DNA from: Eubacterium sp.
Lineage (GTDB): Bacteria > Bacillota > Clostridia > Lachnospirales > Lachnospiraceae
DNA: 55,258 nucleotides
Direction of reading: 5' to 3'
NCBI GenBank assembly: GCA_017477505.1
Contig: JAFUVQ010000049.1
Coordinates: forward strand, 1 to 55,258
Shown here: piece after piece, positions 16,182-26,400 of the stretch
How the letters are laid out: every line of letters starts with the position of its first letter
Numbering within the stretch: position 1 is the first letter of the stretch
Position numbers and translations under genes: made by a program
Notes under the pieces: generated by a model
Database searches by the model: none
What the model was told of the DNA's origin: nothing
Seen by the model: the letters and a program-made list of their open reading frames with translations, nothing else

Positions 16182-17267
16182 CTACTCCTCTGCCTCTACC
16201 TTCACAGCGTTGGCAACAAGGAAATCAACAACCTTTTCTTCAAGAAGAGACATGTATATATCTTCTTCATCATACATTGTATTCTTCTCAAACTCTTCGA
16301 TTGTCTTAATTCCGTTTGCATCAAGGATTTCTTTTACTTTATCCTGATACTCCTGGTCATCAAGCTTGATGCCCTCAAGTTCAGCTATGGTAGAAACTAC
16401 CATCTTTCTTCTCATCTCATCCTGAACATTTTCTTTAAGATAATCTTTCAGGTCATCAGATGACTGGAATCCATAGTACATCATAAGTGTATCAACATCA
16501 AGTCCATTTGAATCAGCGAGGTCCTGGAAATATGCTATCTGATTATCTATAGCTTCCTGCATTTCCTGCTCAGGGAATTCTTTGAATGTTGTCTGGTCGA
16601 TGATGCTCTTAAGAATATTCTCTCTGTCATTTCTTGCATCTGTCTCAGAGTTCTGCTCCTCACGCTCTTTTCTCTTGGCAGCTTCAAACTCTTCTGTTGT
16701 GGAGCTGTCTGTAAGAGAAGCTACAAGTTCATCATTATATTCAGGAGCAACATGAATTACTATATAATTAAGAGTAGTTTTGAATACTGCATCTTTTCCT
16801 GCAAGATTTGCATCTGTATATCCATCAGGGAATGTTACATTTACATCAAATGCATCGCCAGGTGTATGACCTGCTATCTGCTCATCGAAATCATCTATAT
16901 ATCCGCTGCTTCCGAGTGTGATCTCTGTTCCGGCACCGTTTGTGTTTCCGCCATCAAACTCAACTCCGTCGATGGTACCTACATAATCTACATTTACGGT
17001 ATCACCCATGGTAGCAGTTCTGTCCATGATCTTCTCGTCTGTTGTTCCCTGGTACACAAGTGAATCGATATCTGACTGAATATCTTCATCTGTTACTTCT
17101 GTATGTGATGGAGTATATTCAACTCCCTTATATTGTCCGAGTGTAATAAACTTGCTATACTTTCCTATTACAGCTGCTGCTCCTTCATTTTTCTTTTCGC
17201 CGCAGCCTGCAAGAAGGGAAAGGCACATTGCAAGTATCAAAACATTTGCAATCTTCCTGATTTTCAT
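16182..17267 (-). CDS. trigger-factor-like lipoprotein (FKBP-type foldase)
   Basis: A 361-residue predicted lipoprotein. The signal peptide MKIRKIANVLILAMCLSLLA is followed by lipobox Cys22 (LLAGC). An FKBP-type PPIase domain spans about residues 85-175 (TVNVDYVGTIDGVEFDGG, LGSSGYIDDFDEQIAGHTPG, NVTFPDGY), followed by the helical chaperone region of trigger factor (EYNDELVAS to the end). The ribosome-docking domain of normal trigger factor is absent and replaced by the lipid anchor, so it should act outside the membrane on secreted proteins. A cytosolic tig is expected elsewhere. AAAGGACG precedes the ATG. Single gene. Confidence 0.85.
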   Translation of the reverse strand: MKIRKIANVLILAMCLSLLAGCGEKKNEGAAAVIGKYSKFITLGQYKGVEYTPSHTEVTDEDIQSDIDSLVYQGTTDEKIMDRTATMGDTVNVDYVGTIDGVEFDGGNTNGAGTEITLGSSGYIDDFDEQIAGHTPGDAFDVNVTFPDGYTDANLAGKDAVFKTTLNYIVIHVAPEYNDELVASLTDSSTTEEFEAAKRKEREEQNSETDARNDRENILKSIIDQTTFKEFPEQEMQEAIDNQIAYFQDLADSNGLDVDTLMMYYGFQSSDDLKDYLKENVQDEMRRKMVVSTIAELEGIKLDDQEYQDKVKEILDANGIKTIEEFEKNTMYDEEDIYMSLLEEKVVDFLVANAVKVEAEE

Positions 17268-17501
17268 AAAAATCGTCCTTTCATATCTTTGTCCGTCTAA
17301 AAAATTACCTTACATTTATAACACAACAGAGTTAAAATTAAAAGCAAAATTTTATTTTTTTCATAAACTATATCCTGCAAGTGGTCTCAAACCCCATCGG
17401 ACGAGCCGTAAAAAAAACGCTGAAACCCTTATTTTATGCCGTTTTTTCGTGTTTTAAGGTAGACATAATTCCGCAACATGTAGTTGTCTGACTATTATTG
17501 C

Positions 17502-17553
17502 ACACAATATTTAGTATTTTGCTATTTACAAACACAATAGACGGTGATATAAT
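17502..17553 (+). promoter_or_regulatory. nrdD promoter with two NrdR-box candidates
   Basis: TTTACA (17525-17530) and TATAAT (17548-17553) are 17 bases apart. Two 16-bp NrdR-like boxes, ACACAATATTTAGTAT (17502) and ACACAATAGACGGTGA (17532), start 30 bases apart, close to three helical turns, flanking and overlapping the -35. NrdR represses ribonucleotide reductase genes through paired boxes. The second box is the weaker match. The remainder of the 17268-17656 gap is AT-rich leader with no gene. Confidence 0.6.
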
Positions 17554-17656
17554 CGACTTTGCGTATGGGAGTTACACCGGATTACGCTTTTTTAGACTGC
17601 AAGCAACATGCTTTATTCTACATTACATAATAACATTAAGGAGAGTGTTAAAAGGT

Positions 17657-19783
17657 ATGAAAGTTGTAAAAAGGGACGGGCATATAGTTGATTTTGACCG
17701 TAGCAAGATCGTAACAGCGATCAGGAAGGCTAACGCCGAAGTCGATCCTGAGGAGAAAGTTGATGACGCCAAGATAGATGCCATCATCAGAGGAATCGAG
17801 GAGAAGAAGCGTAAGAGAATCCTGGTAGAGGATATACAGGATATTATCGAACATGATCTCATGCTTGACGGAAAATATATTCTTGCGAAAACCTACATTA
17901 TATACAGGTACACAAGAGAACTCGTTCGTAAGGCAAATACCACTGACGATTCAATTCTCAGTCTTATCAAGAACAGCAATAAGGATGTCATGGAAGAAAA
18001 CTCCAACAAGAATGCCGTTGTTGCTTCTACACAGAGAGACCTTATCGCAGGTGAAGTAAGTAAGGACCTTACAAGAAGAGTCCTTCTTCCTGAGAAGATA
18101 AGCAAGGCTCATGATGAAGGTGTTCTTCATTTCCATGATGCTGACTACTTCCTTCAGCCTATATTCAACTGCTGTCTTATCAATATCAAAGACATGCTTG
18201 ATAACGGCACCGTTATGAACGGTAAACTTATAGAAAGCCCGAAATCTTTCCAGGTTGCATGTACCGTTACTACTCAGATCATTGCATCGGTTGCATCAAG
18301 CCAGTATGGCGGTCAGTCGGTAGATATGATACATCTCGGCAAATATCTTCGCAAGAGCTACAACAAATACAAAGCAAAATTCACTGAGAAATTCGGAGAT
18401 AAGGTTGATGCCGATACTCTTGAAGACATGATACAGGAACGTCTCGAAGACGAGCTCAGATCCGGCGTTCAGACAATCCAGTATCAGATCAACACTCTTA
18501 TGACCACAAACGGTCAGTCTCCTTTCGTTACACTCTTCCTTCACCTTGATCCTGAAGATGAGTATATCGAGGAGAATGCCCGTATTATCATGGAAGTTCT
18601 CCGTCAGAGGCTTGAAGGTATTAAGAATGAAGCCGGTGTATATGTTACACCTGCATTCCCCAAGCTTATATATGTTCTTGATGAATGTAACTGCCTTAAG
18701 GGCGGCAAATATGATTATATAACAGAGATGGCTGTACGCTGCTCTGCCAAACGTATGTACCCGGATTATATCTCAGCCAAGAAGATGCGTGAGAATTATG
18801 CAGGAAATGTATTCTCTCCTATGGGCTGCAGAAGTTTCCTTTCTCCATGGAAGAATGACAAGGGTGAATATGTATTTGAAGGAAGATTCAATCAAGGTGT
18901 TGTATCCCTTAACCTTCCTCAGATCGGTATAATCGCAAAGGGTGACGAAGAGCTTTTCTGGAAGCTTCTTGACGAAAGACTTGAGCTCTGCTATGAGGCT
19001 CTTATGGTACGTCACAACGCACTTATGGGTGTCACATCAGATGTCAGCCCTATACACTGGCAGTATGGTGCCATAGCAAGACTGAACAAGGGTGAGAAGA
19101 TCGATAAGTTCCTTATGAATGGTTACTCTACTCTCTCACTTGGTTATATAGGTCTCTACGAAGTTACGAAGCTTATGAAGGGCGTAAGCCATACAGAACC
19201 TGAGGGAACAGAATTCGCACTTTCAGTTATGAATCATCTCAGGAATGCCTGTGACCGCTGGAAGGCTGATACAGGTCTCGGATTTGCACTTTACGGAACT
19301 CCGGCAGAGAGCCTCTGCTACAGATTTGCACGTATAGACAAGGCTCGTTTCGGTACTATCCCGGATATCACTGACAAGGGATATTACACAAATTCATATC
19401 ATGTTGATGTACGTGAGGATATCGATGCCTTCAGCAAATTCACATTTGAAAGCCAGTTCCAGAAGATTTCTTCGGGTGGTGCCATCTCTTATGTTGAGAT
19501 TCCGAATATGTCCAAGAATCTTGATGCACTTTCAGAGCTGGTTAAATTCATTTATGATAATATTCAGTATGCAGAGTTCAACACCAAATCCGACTACTGT
19601 CAGGTATGCGGATACGACGGTGAGATTCAGATCAATGATGACAACGAGTGGGAGTGCCCACAGTGTCACAACAAGGATCATTCCAAGATGAACGTTACAA
19701 GACGTACATGCGGATATCTCGGTGAGAACTTCTGGAATGTAGGAAAAACAAAGGAGATTAAGGCAAGAGTACTCCATCTGTAA
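17657..19783 (+). CDS. nrdD: anaerobic (class III) ribonucleoside-triphosphate reductase
   Basis: A 708-residue enzyme making dNTPs without oxygen via a glycyl radical. I start at the ATG at 17657 (MKVVKRDGHIVDFDRSKI); the extension to 17498 is non-conserved leader containing the promoter. An ATP-cone allosteric domain occupies residues 1-~90, and the catalytic barrel follows (VLHFHDADYFLQPIFNCCLI, NGQSPFVTLF). The C-terminal Zn site is CQVCGYDG...CPQCH and the glycyl-radical loop is RTCGYLG with Gly686. The activase nrdG follows after a hairpin. Probable control is by NrdR. Confidence 0.96.
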   Translation: MKVVKRDGHIVDFDRSKIVTAIRKANAEVDPEEKVDDAKIDAIIRGIEEKKRKRILVEDIQDIIEHDLMLDGKYILAKTYIIYRYTRELVRKANTTDDSILSLIKNSNKDVMEENSNKNAVVASTQRDLIAGEVSKDLTRRVLLPEKISKAHDEGVLHFHDADYFLQPIFNCCLINIKDMLDNGTVMNGKLIESPKSFQVACTVTTQIIASVASSQYGGQSVDMIHLGKYLRKSYNKYKAKFTEKFGDKVDADTLEDMIQERLEDELRSGVQTIQYQINTLMTTNGQSPFVTLFLHLDPEDEYIEENARIIMEVLRQRLEGIKNEAGVYVTPAFPKLIYVLDECNCLKGGKYDYITEMAVRCSAKRMYPDYISAKKMRENYAGNVFSPMGCRSFLSPWKNDKGEYVFEGRFNQGVVSLNLPQIGIIAKGDEELFWKLLDERLELCYEALMVRHNALMGVTSDVSPIHWQYGAIARLNKGEKIDKFLMNGYSTLSLGYIGLYEVTKLMKGVSHTEPEGTEFALSVMNHLRNACDRWKADTGLGFALYGTPAESLCYRFARIDKARFGTIPDITDKGYYTNSYHVDVREDIDAFSKFTFESQFQKISSGGAISYVEIPNMSKNLDALSELVKFIYDNIQYAEFNTKSDYCQVCGYDGEIQINDDNEWECPQCHNKDHSKMNVTRRTCGYLGENFWNVGKTKEIKARVLHL

Positions 19784-19840
19784 TAGATGGCGGCTAGAAT
19801 TTCCCCATATAAGATACGAGGAAAATTAAAAAACAAATAC

Positions 19841-19867
19841 GAAGGAGGACTAAACCGGTCCTCCTTC
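19841..19867 (+). terminator. hairpin between nrdD and nrdG
   Basis: GAAGGAGGAC pairs perfectly with GTCCTCCTTC across a 7-base loop and is followed by TTTATTG. It may reduce read-through from nrdD into nrdG, or sequester the GGAGG inside the stem. Confidence 0.6.
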
Positions 19868-19885
19868 TTTATTGAAGAGGTTACT

Positions 19886-20443
19886 ATGAATTATGCAGAG
19901 ATAAAGAAAAGGGATATTTCCAACGGACCGGGTGTAAGAGTTTCCGTCTTTGTATCAGGCTGCAACCTTCACTGCAATGGCTGTTTCAATGATATAGCAT
20001 GGAATTTTAACTATGGAAAAACCTTTACAAATGACACAATTGATGAGATTATAGAAGCGCTCCGTCCCGATTATATCAGCGGGCTTACCGTACTGGGCGG
20101 CGAACCTTTTGAATTCGTGAATCAGAAAGGAATCCTTCCTCTTCTGAAGAGGGTTCGTGAGGAATTCCCGGAGAAGAGCATCTGGTGCTATTCAGGATAT
20201 TACTTTGACAAAGAGATCATAGATGAGATGTCCCGCAAATGGCCCGTAACAAAGGAAATGCTCTCTTATATCGATGTTCTCGTGGACAGCAGATTTGATA
20301 TAGATTATCTGGATCTGAATCTTAGATTCAAAGGATCCTCTAATCAGCGGATTATAGACGTACAGAAATCACTTAAGGAAGGAAGCATCGTCCTCTGGAA
20401 GGACGAGGGGGTATTTTATAATGGTGACCAGGAAAGATGTTAA
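19886..20443 (+). CDS. nrdG: anaerobic RNR-activating radical SAM protein
   Basis: A 185-residue radical-SAM enzyme that installs the glycyl radical on NrdD. The [4Fe-4S] motif CNLHCNGC (CxxxCxxC pattern within VSGCNLHCNGCFN) is near residue 27, SAM-binding GGEPF is near residue 70, and SIWCYSGYYFD follows. I start at ATG 19886 (MNYAEIKKRDISNGPGVRVS), which gives family length and has AAGAGG upstream; an earlier in-frame start at 19787 includes the hairpin. Its end overlaps dut by 23 bases, so nrdD-nrdG-dut form a nucleotide-supply operon. Confidence 0.95.
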   Translation: MNYAEIKKRDISNGPGVRVSVFVSGCNLHCNGCFNDIAWNFNYGKTFTNDTIDEIIEALRPDYISGLTVLGGEPFEFVNQKGILPLLKRVREEFPEKSIWCYSGYYFDKEIIDEMSRKWPVTKEMLSYIDVLVDSRFDIDYLDLNLRFKGSSNQRIIDVQKSLKEGSIVLWKDEGVFYNGDQERC

Positions 20444-20870
20444 TATAAAGATTCTCCGTCAGGGTGCTCATCTGCCTACCTATGGTTCAGAAAATGCAGC
20501 CGGTGCGGATCTCTATGCATGTACAGATGAAAATGTAACTATCGAAGCTCACAAAACTGTCATGGTTCCGACAGGTTTTGCCATGGAGATACCTGAGGGC
20601 TTTGCAGGTCTTATATATGCAAGAAGCGGACTTGCTTCAAAGAAAGGTCTTGCTCCGGCCAACAAAGTCGGTGTCATTGATTCTGACTACAGGGGCGAAG
20701 TTATGGTAGCTCTTCATAATCATTCGGATGAAGCCAAGATTATCGAGCCCGGCGAAAGAATCGCACAGCTTGTGATCACGCCATATATCGCAGGAATCTT
20801 CCATGAAGTGGATGAACTTGGCGATACCGGGCGCGGTGCAGGCGGATTCGGATCAACAGGAACTCATTAA
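20421..20870 (+). CDS. dut: dUTP diphosphatase (dUTPase)
   Basis: A 149-residue trimeric enzyme that hydrolyses dUTP to dUMP and PPi, keeping uracil out of DNA and feeding dTMP synthesis. The motifs are readable in order: motif 1 ENAAGADLYA, motif 2 ARSGLASKKGLAPAN, motif 3 GVIDSDYRGEVMVALHNH, motif 4 PGERIAQLVITPY, and motif 5 GRGAGGFGSTG with the C-terminal flexible arm. It overlaps the nrdG end, with GAGGGGG upstream of the ATG. Confidence 0.95.
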   Translation: MVTRKDVNIKILRQGAHLPTYGSENAAGADLYACTDENVTIEAHKTVMVPTGFAMEIPEGFAGLIYARSGLASKKGLAPANKVGVIDSDYRGEVMVALHNHSDEAKIIEPGERIAQLVITPYIAGIFHEVDELGDTGRGAGGFGSTGTH

Positions 20871-20916
20871 GACCTTTAAAAGAATTTTTATGAAATAAAG
20901 AAAGGAGGATCGTCTC

Positions 20917-22275
20917 ATGGCTGAGGAAAAGGAATATACACTTGAAGAACTTGAAGAGCTTATAGAAAAAAAGCAGCTTGTTGAAGTAAGAGCCTATCTC
21001 TCAGAGCAGAACGAGGTTGATATAGCCGTTCTTTTGGGCGAACTTCCTATAGATAAGCTTTCCATAGCTTTCAGAATACTTCCGAAGGAGCTGGCTGCAG
21101 ATACATTTGCCCATTTAGAATCAGACGTTCAGCTGAACCTGATCAAAGCCTTCTCCGATAACGAGCTTAATTATATCATCAACAATCTCTTCCTCGATGA
21201 TACTGTCGACATGATCGAAGAGATGCCTGCAAATGTAGTCAAGCGTATACTTCAGAACTGCGATCCCGATACCAGACGCGAGATCAATGAGCTTCTGAAA
21301 TATCCTGAGGACAGTGCCGGAAGCATCATGACAACGGAGTATGTCCGTCTTGAGGAAAATATGACCGTTGAGGACGCTTTTAAGCGTATCAGAGCCGTCG
21401 GAGTTGACAAAGAGACCATTTATACCTGTTATGTTACAAACGCCAAGAAAGAGATTCTGGGCATCGTAACAGTCAAGGATCTTCTTCTGGCAGATTATGC
21501 CGATAAGATCAGCGACATCATGGAGACAAATGTTATATATGTCGGAACTCAGGAAGACCAGGAATCCGTTGTTAAACTTTTTGATAAATACGACTTTATT
21601 GCCATTCCCGTTGTTGATAATGAGAAGCGTCTCGTCGGAATCATAACTTTCGACGACGCTATCGATGTCATCCAGGAAGAGAACACTGAAGATATCGAAA
21701 TGATGGCCGCTATCACACCTACCGATAAGCCATATATCAATACCGGTGTTTTTGAAACTTATAAAAAAAGGATACCATGGCTTCTTCTGCTCATGATATC
21801 CGCTACATTTACGGGAGCCATCATCACTAAATATGAGACAGCTCTCGGTGCTTATGTAATTCTTACAGCATATATCCCAATGCTCATGGATACCGGCGGA
21901 AATGCAGGATCCCAGGCTTCGGTTTCTATCATACGTGGACTCTCACTGGATGAGATAAAGTTTTCGGATATATTCAGGATTCAGGGCAAAGAGCTTCTGG
22001 TAGCCGTGCTCTGTGGCTTCACACTCGGTGTTGCGAACTTCGCCAAGCTTCTCATCATCGATAAGGTCGGTCTTGTTATCGCAGCCATCGTATGCCTCAC
22101 TCTGCTCCTAACCGTAGTAGTTGCCAAGTTTGTAGGCTGCACACTTCCGATACTTGCAAAGCGTATCGGTTTTGATCCGGCAGTAATGGCCAGCCCGTTC
22201 ATCACAACAATAGTTGATGCCCTGTCACTGATCATTTATTTCCAGTTTGCATCACATATCCTTCATTTATCATAA
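20917..22275 (+). CDS. mgtE: magnesium transporter MgtE
   Basis: A 452-residue Mg2+ channel of the cytoplasmic membrane. The N-terminal helical domain (residues 1-~130) includes the LLGELPIDKLSIAFRILPKE repeat region. Two CBS domains follow (YPEDSAGSIMTTEYVRLEE, TVKDLLLADYADKISDIMET, IPVVDNEKRLVGIITFDDAI), then a plug helix and five membrane segments from about residue 285, with the pore signature MLMDTGGNAGSQASVSIIRG. Gating by internal Mg2+ through the CBS part is known for the family. AAAGGAGG precedes the ATG. No Mg2+ riboswitch fits in the 46-base gap. Confidence 0.96.
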   Translation: MAEEKEYTLEELEELIEKKQLVEVRAYLSEQNEVDIAVLLGELPIDKLSIAFRILPKELAADTFAHLESDVQLNLIKAFSDNELNYIINNLFLDDTVDMIEEMPANVVKRILQNCDPDTRREINELLKYPEDSAGSIMTTEYVRLEENMTVEDAFKRIRAVGVDKETIYTCYVTNAKKEILGIVTVKDLLLADYADKISDIMETNVIYVGTQEDQESVVKLFDKYDFIAIPVVDNEKRLVGIITFDDAIDVIQEENTEDIEMMAAITPTDKPYINTGVFETYKKRIPWLLLLMISATFTGAIITKYETALGAYVILTAYIPMLMDTGGNAGSQASVSIIRGLSLDEIKFSDIFRIQGKELLVAVLCGFTLGVANFAKLLIIDKVGLVIAAIVCLTLLLTVVVAKFVGCTLPILAKRIGFDPAVMASPFITTIVDALSLIIYFQFASHILHLS

Positions 22276-22292
22276 TAAGGTATGTCACTCAC

Positions 22293-22344
22293 AAAATGCA
22301 AATGACCTATGATACCACAAGGTACCACAGGTCATTTGCATTTT
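22293..22344. terminator. bidirectional terminator between mgtE and the foldase gene
   Basis: AAAATGCAAATGACCT pairs with AGGTCATTTGCATTTT around an 18-base loop, with A/T runs on both sides, between convergent genes. Confidence 0.85.
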
Positions 22345-22347
22345 AAT

Positions 22348-23400
22348 CTAATTAAATGATATCTTCCCGTACTCCGCTAGATTTACATCTTTATCATAAT
22401 CAAAGCTACGGTCAGTATCCTTCAGCCAACCCTTATATTTATCCTGGAAGTACTCTTCTCTTGCAGCTGCAAGGAGCTCTTCCTTTCTCTTATCGGTTGC
22501 TTCTCTGTCGGTAAGGCTCTTCATATAGAATATGTGATATCCATATTCAGTCTCAGTAACCAGACTATAAGTTCCGTCCTCAAGATCATAGAGCATCTCC
22601 GAAACCTCAGTTCCATAACTCTTCTCTATCTCATCCGGCGTCATTGTATAGTAAGATGACTTGTTGAGACCATATTCCGTAACTATGGATTCAATAGTGC
22701 TCTTGCTGTCTGCGGAATTCAGCATTCCGTAAGCCTCAACAGCGCTGTCGTACTGCTGTTTTCTGGCATCCTCAGTATACTTTTCGACGGAGCCGTCCGA
22801 ATTTTCTTTATAGCATGAAAAATATATATCATAAAATGTAGTTTCTCTGGCCTTCTCGTCCGAAATCTCCACATCATAAGTATCTATAATCTGCTGATAT
22901 ACTTTATCAGCTATGATATTCTCGGCTATGACCTTCTGAATCATATCCTGAGTAATGCCTGTGTCTGCAATCTGCTTATCAGTCATACCCTGCCAGAAAT
23001 CTTCTGCCTCAGTGACAGCTTTTTCTTTATCCTCATTTGAAAGAACCACTTCATAATCAGCAGCTTTCTCATTCAGTATCTTAACTCTGACTATATCCTC
23101 TATTATGTCCTTACGTGCAACCTCTTCAAGGCTCTTGCTGGCGCCGTCTTCGTCTATAATCTCCATGGCAAATACATTTTCACCATAGGTTGACTTATAA
23201 CCCTCAATGACAGTTTCTGCATAGATATAAACCTCTCCGAAGCTGATATTCTGACTGCCGAACTTGAATACAGTCGAGCCTGCATTTCCGACCGTACTGC
23301 TGTGACCGCATCCGGTTCCGGTAAGAAGCATCAGTGATACAAGTATAGCTGCTCCGGACTTCTTTATTCTCTTTTTATTAAATGAAAAAATATGCATCAT
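22348..23400 (-). CDS. parvulin-type foldase lipoprotein (PrsA/SurA-like)
   Basis: A 350-residue predicted lipoprotein: basic N-terminus, hydrophobic SGAAILVSLMLLTGTG and lipobox Cys32. A SurA-N-like helical region follows (ITQDMIQKVIAENIIADKVY), then a parvulin-like segment (YDLEDGTYSLVTETEYGYHI, FYMKSLTDREA), here somewhat degenerate. It likely folds or holds secreted proteins on the outer face of the membrane. Its ATG overlaps the mfd stop (ATGA), so translation is coupled to mfd, an unusual partner. Confidence 0.8.
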   Translation of the reverse strand: MMHIFSFNKKRIKKSGAAILVSLMLLTGTGCGHSSTVGNAGSTVFKFGSQNISFGEVYIYAETVIEGYKSTYGENVFAMEIIDEDGASKSLEEVARKDIIEDIVRVKILNEKAADYEVVLSNEDKEKAVTEAEDFWQGMTDKQIADTGITQDMIQKVIAENIIADKVYQQIIDTYDVEISDEKARETTFYDIYFSCYKENSDGSVEKYTEDARKQQYDSAVEAYGMLNSADSKSTIESIVTEYGLNKSSYYTMTPDEIEKSYGTEVSEMLYDLEDGTYSLVTETEYGYHIFYMKSLTDREATDKRKEELLAAAREEYFQDKYKGWLKDTDRSFDYDKDVNLAEYGKISFN

Positions 23401-26400
23401 TCTTCTATTTTACTTTCTTTAGGTATCAGAATTTCCTTAATATCATATATGACAGAGTCTATTTTTTCAAGCACTTCATCCTGAAGGAGCAAAGGTTCTT
23501 TGAATGCAAAACCGGAATCCTTTCCATTCATAAGTTTGGCTTCCTTCTTATACCTCTTCATGAATTTCGGTACATTTTCAATGATTATATCCGCACCCGG
23601 ACGTACCACGAACTGAAGTTCTCCCGACCTGGTTCTTATCTCCGAAAGCCCTGCTGCCGCAGCATCCAGTTTAAGAAGCGCAACCCTTAAAAGTCTCCTG
23701 AATTCCTTTGGAGGCTCGCCGAATCTGTCCTTTGCTTCTTCAAATATCTCTATGGAATCTTCTTCATTTGCAATCCTCGATATGCTCTTATACATTTCCA
23801 GCTTGATGGCTTCTGATGCTATATAGCTATCCGGAATGTGTGCATCGATTGGAATATCTATGCTGACAGAAACCTCTTCAGGCACTTCTTCACCCATATT
23901 TTTCCTTATGGCTGCATTCAGCATCTTTACGTAGAGGTCATAACCTACCGCTTCCATATGGCCTGACTGGTCTTTGCCCAGAAGATTTCCGGCTCCTCTT
24001 ATCTCGAGATCTTTCATGGAAATCTTGTAACCCGAACCGAGTTCGGTGAATTCCCTGATGGCACTGAGTCTCTTCTCCGCCACTTCCTTAATGACCTTGT
24101 CACGCCTGTACATAAGGAAGGCGTAGGCAGTCCTGCTGCTCCTTCCGACACGGCCCCTGAGCTGATATAGTTGTGAAAGCCCGAAATTATCAGCATTATG
24201 AACTATGATTGTATTTACATTCGGTATATCCAGACCGGTCTCTATGATAGTCGTAGAAACCAGAACATCTATCTCTCCCGAGATAAAATCATGCATGATA
24301 TCCTCAAGTTCTCTCTCGTGCATCTTTCCGTGGGCAAATGTAAATCTGACTCCCGGCATCAGTTTGCTGAGTTCACTTGTCACTCTTTCTATATCATCAA
24401 CTCTGTTATAGACATAGTAAACCTGTCCGTTTCTCGCAAGCTCTCTTCTTATAGCTTCCTTCACGAACTCAGCGTCATATTCCATAACATAAGTCTGTAT
24501 AGGTCTTCTCTTTGCAGGAGCCTCTGTAAGAAGGCTCATGTCTCTTATTCCTATCAGGCTCATATGAAGGGTTCGCGGTATAGGAGTTGCGGTAAGTGTC
24601 AGAACATCTACCGACTTCTTGATTTCCTTAATCTTCTCTTTATGCTTTACTCCGAAACGCTGCTCTTCATCTATAACAAGCAGTCCCAGATTCTTAAATT
24701 CCACATCCTTGGACAGAAGCCTGTGAGTACCGATAACTATATCCACATTTCCCTTTTTCAGACCTGATAAGGTCTCTCTGATCTCCTTAGGCGAGCAGAA
24801 TCTGGAAAGCATGCTCACCTTTATAGGATAATCGGCAAATCTGGATACAAAGTTCTCATAATGCTGCTGGGCAAGTATAGTGGTTGGAACCAGGTATGCC
24901 ACCTGTTTTGAATCCTGGACCGCTTTAAATGCAGCTCTTATCGCAACCTCAGTCTTTCCGAAACCGACGTCGCCACAGATGAGCCTGTCCATGATCCTCT
25001 CACTTTCCATATCCTTCTTGGTCTCCTGAATGGCACGCAGCTGATCCGGAGTCTCGTCATATGGGAAAAGTTCTTCAAATTCTGTCTGCCATACAGTATC
25101 CGGTCCGAAAGAATGGCCTTTGGTATGGCTTCTTATGGCATAGAGTTCGATTAGCTCCTTCGCCATGTTGTCCACTTCAAGATTTACCCTTGATCTGGTC
25201 TTCTCCCATTCCTTTCCGCCGAGGCGGTTTAATTTCGGCTTTGGAGCATCCTTAGAGGCATATTTCCCTATGACCTCCATCTGCTCGACAGGTATGAAGA
25301 GCTTGCCGCCATCGCCGTATTCTATATTGATATAATCACGGAGTTTTCCGTCGGTCTCTACCTTCTCAATACCTCTGTAGATACCGATTCCGTGACGTTC
25401 GTGTACTACGTAATCTCCTACATTTATCTCTGAAAGATCCTTAAGGGCGCTGCCTTTATCATACCTGGTCTTTTTTGTGGAGCCTCGTCTTTCATTTGTA
25501 AAAATATCACTCTCGCTGATGACAACCAGTCCGGAATCCTTCAGTATGAACCCTTCATCAATTGTCCCCTTGGTAGTCATTACCTCCCGGGGCTCCAGAA
25601 CTCTCGATTTATCTACTGAGAAAAATGCAGGAATATCAAATTCCTGAAGATTGTCAGCTATACGCTTCGCCCTTGTAACGGATGGGGATGCAATAAGGAC
25701 TATCCTGCCCTCTTTCCTGAACCTGGCAATATCCCTTGTCAGGCTGTCCATGCTGTTTTTATAGGATATAAGGCTTTCCGAATGTATATCCACCGACGTC
25801 ATTTCACGGAAAGCATCGGCCTTCTTGTACAGCGTTGAGAAGAGCACCGTCTTCCTTCCTGCAAGCCTTCCCAGTATAAAGCTGTCATCAAATACTACAT
25901 CCGCCTGTCCCGGAAGTATATATCCTCCTGCAAGTCTTCCCTCCATGGACATACCGACTTCCGCAGCATATACTCTTGCCTTCTCCGCAACCTGCTCAGG
26001 CTCATCAACAAAGATAAATGTATCCTCCGGGAAGAAATCCAGGAATGATACAGTATCATCATAAAAGTATGATATAAGGTCATCAAGACCGGTCATGGAA
26101 TCATATTCCGTAAGGCTCTCACGGATATATTCCATATTTTTCTTAAGTCTTGCGTAGGCTTCTGTCTTAAATGACTTCTTAAGCGCCTCACTCTGGGGCT
26201 TATATTCTGACTCCATTTTCTTAAGAGCCTTTTCTATTCTGGACTTATCCAGTGCGAAGTCTCTGGCTGGATAAACCTTGCAGGAATCTGCTTCTTCTAT
26301 GGATCTCTGACTTTCTGCATCAAAGGTTCTGATAGAGTCTATGGTATCTCCCCACAGTTCAACACGATAAGGGCACTCCTCTGTAAGCGGGAATATATCA

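Noticed and set aside
20871-20916. Mg2+-sensing riboswitch before mgtE
   Set aside because: Only 46 bases separate dut from mgtE, too short for an M-box.
24198-24767. 189-residue plus-strand ORF
   Set aside because: It is antisense to the mfd helicase core; composition and lack of a start site indicate a shadow.
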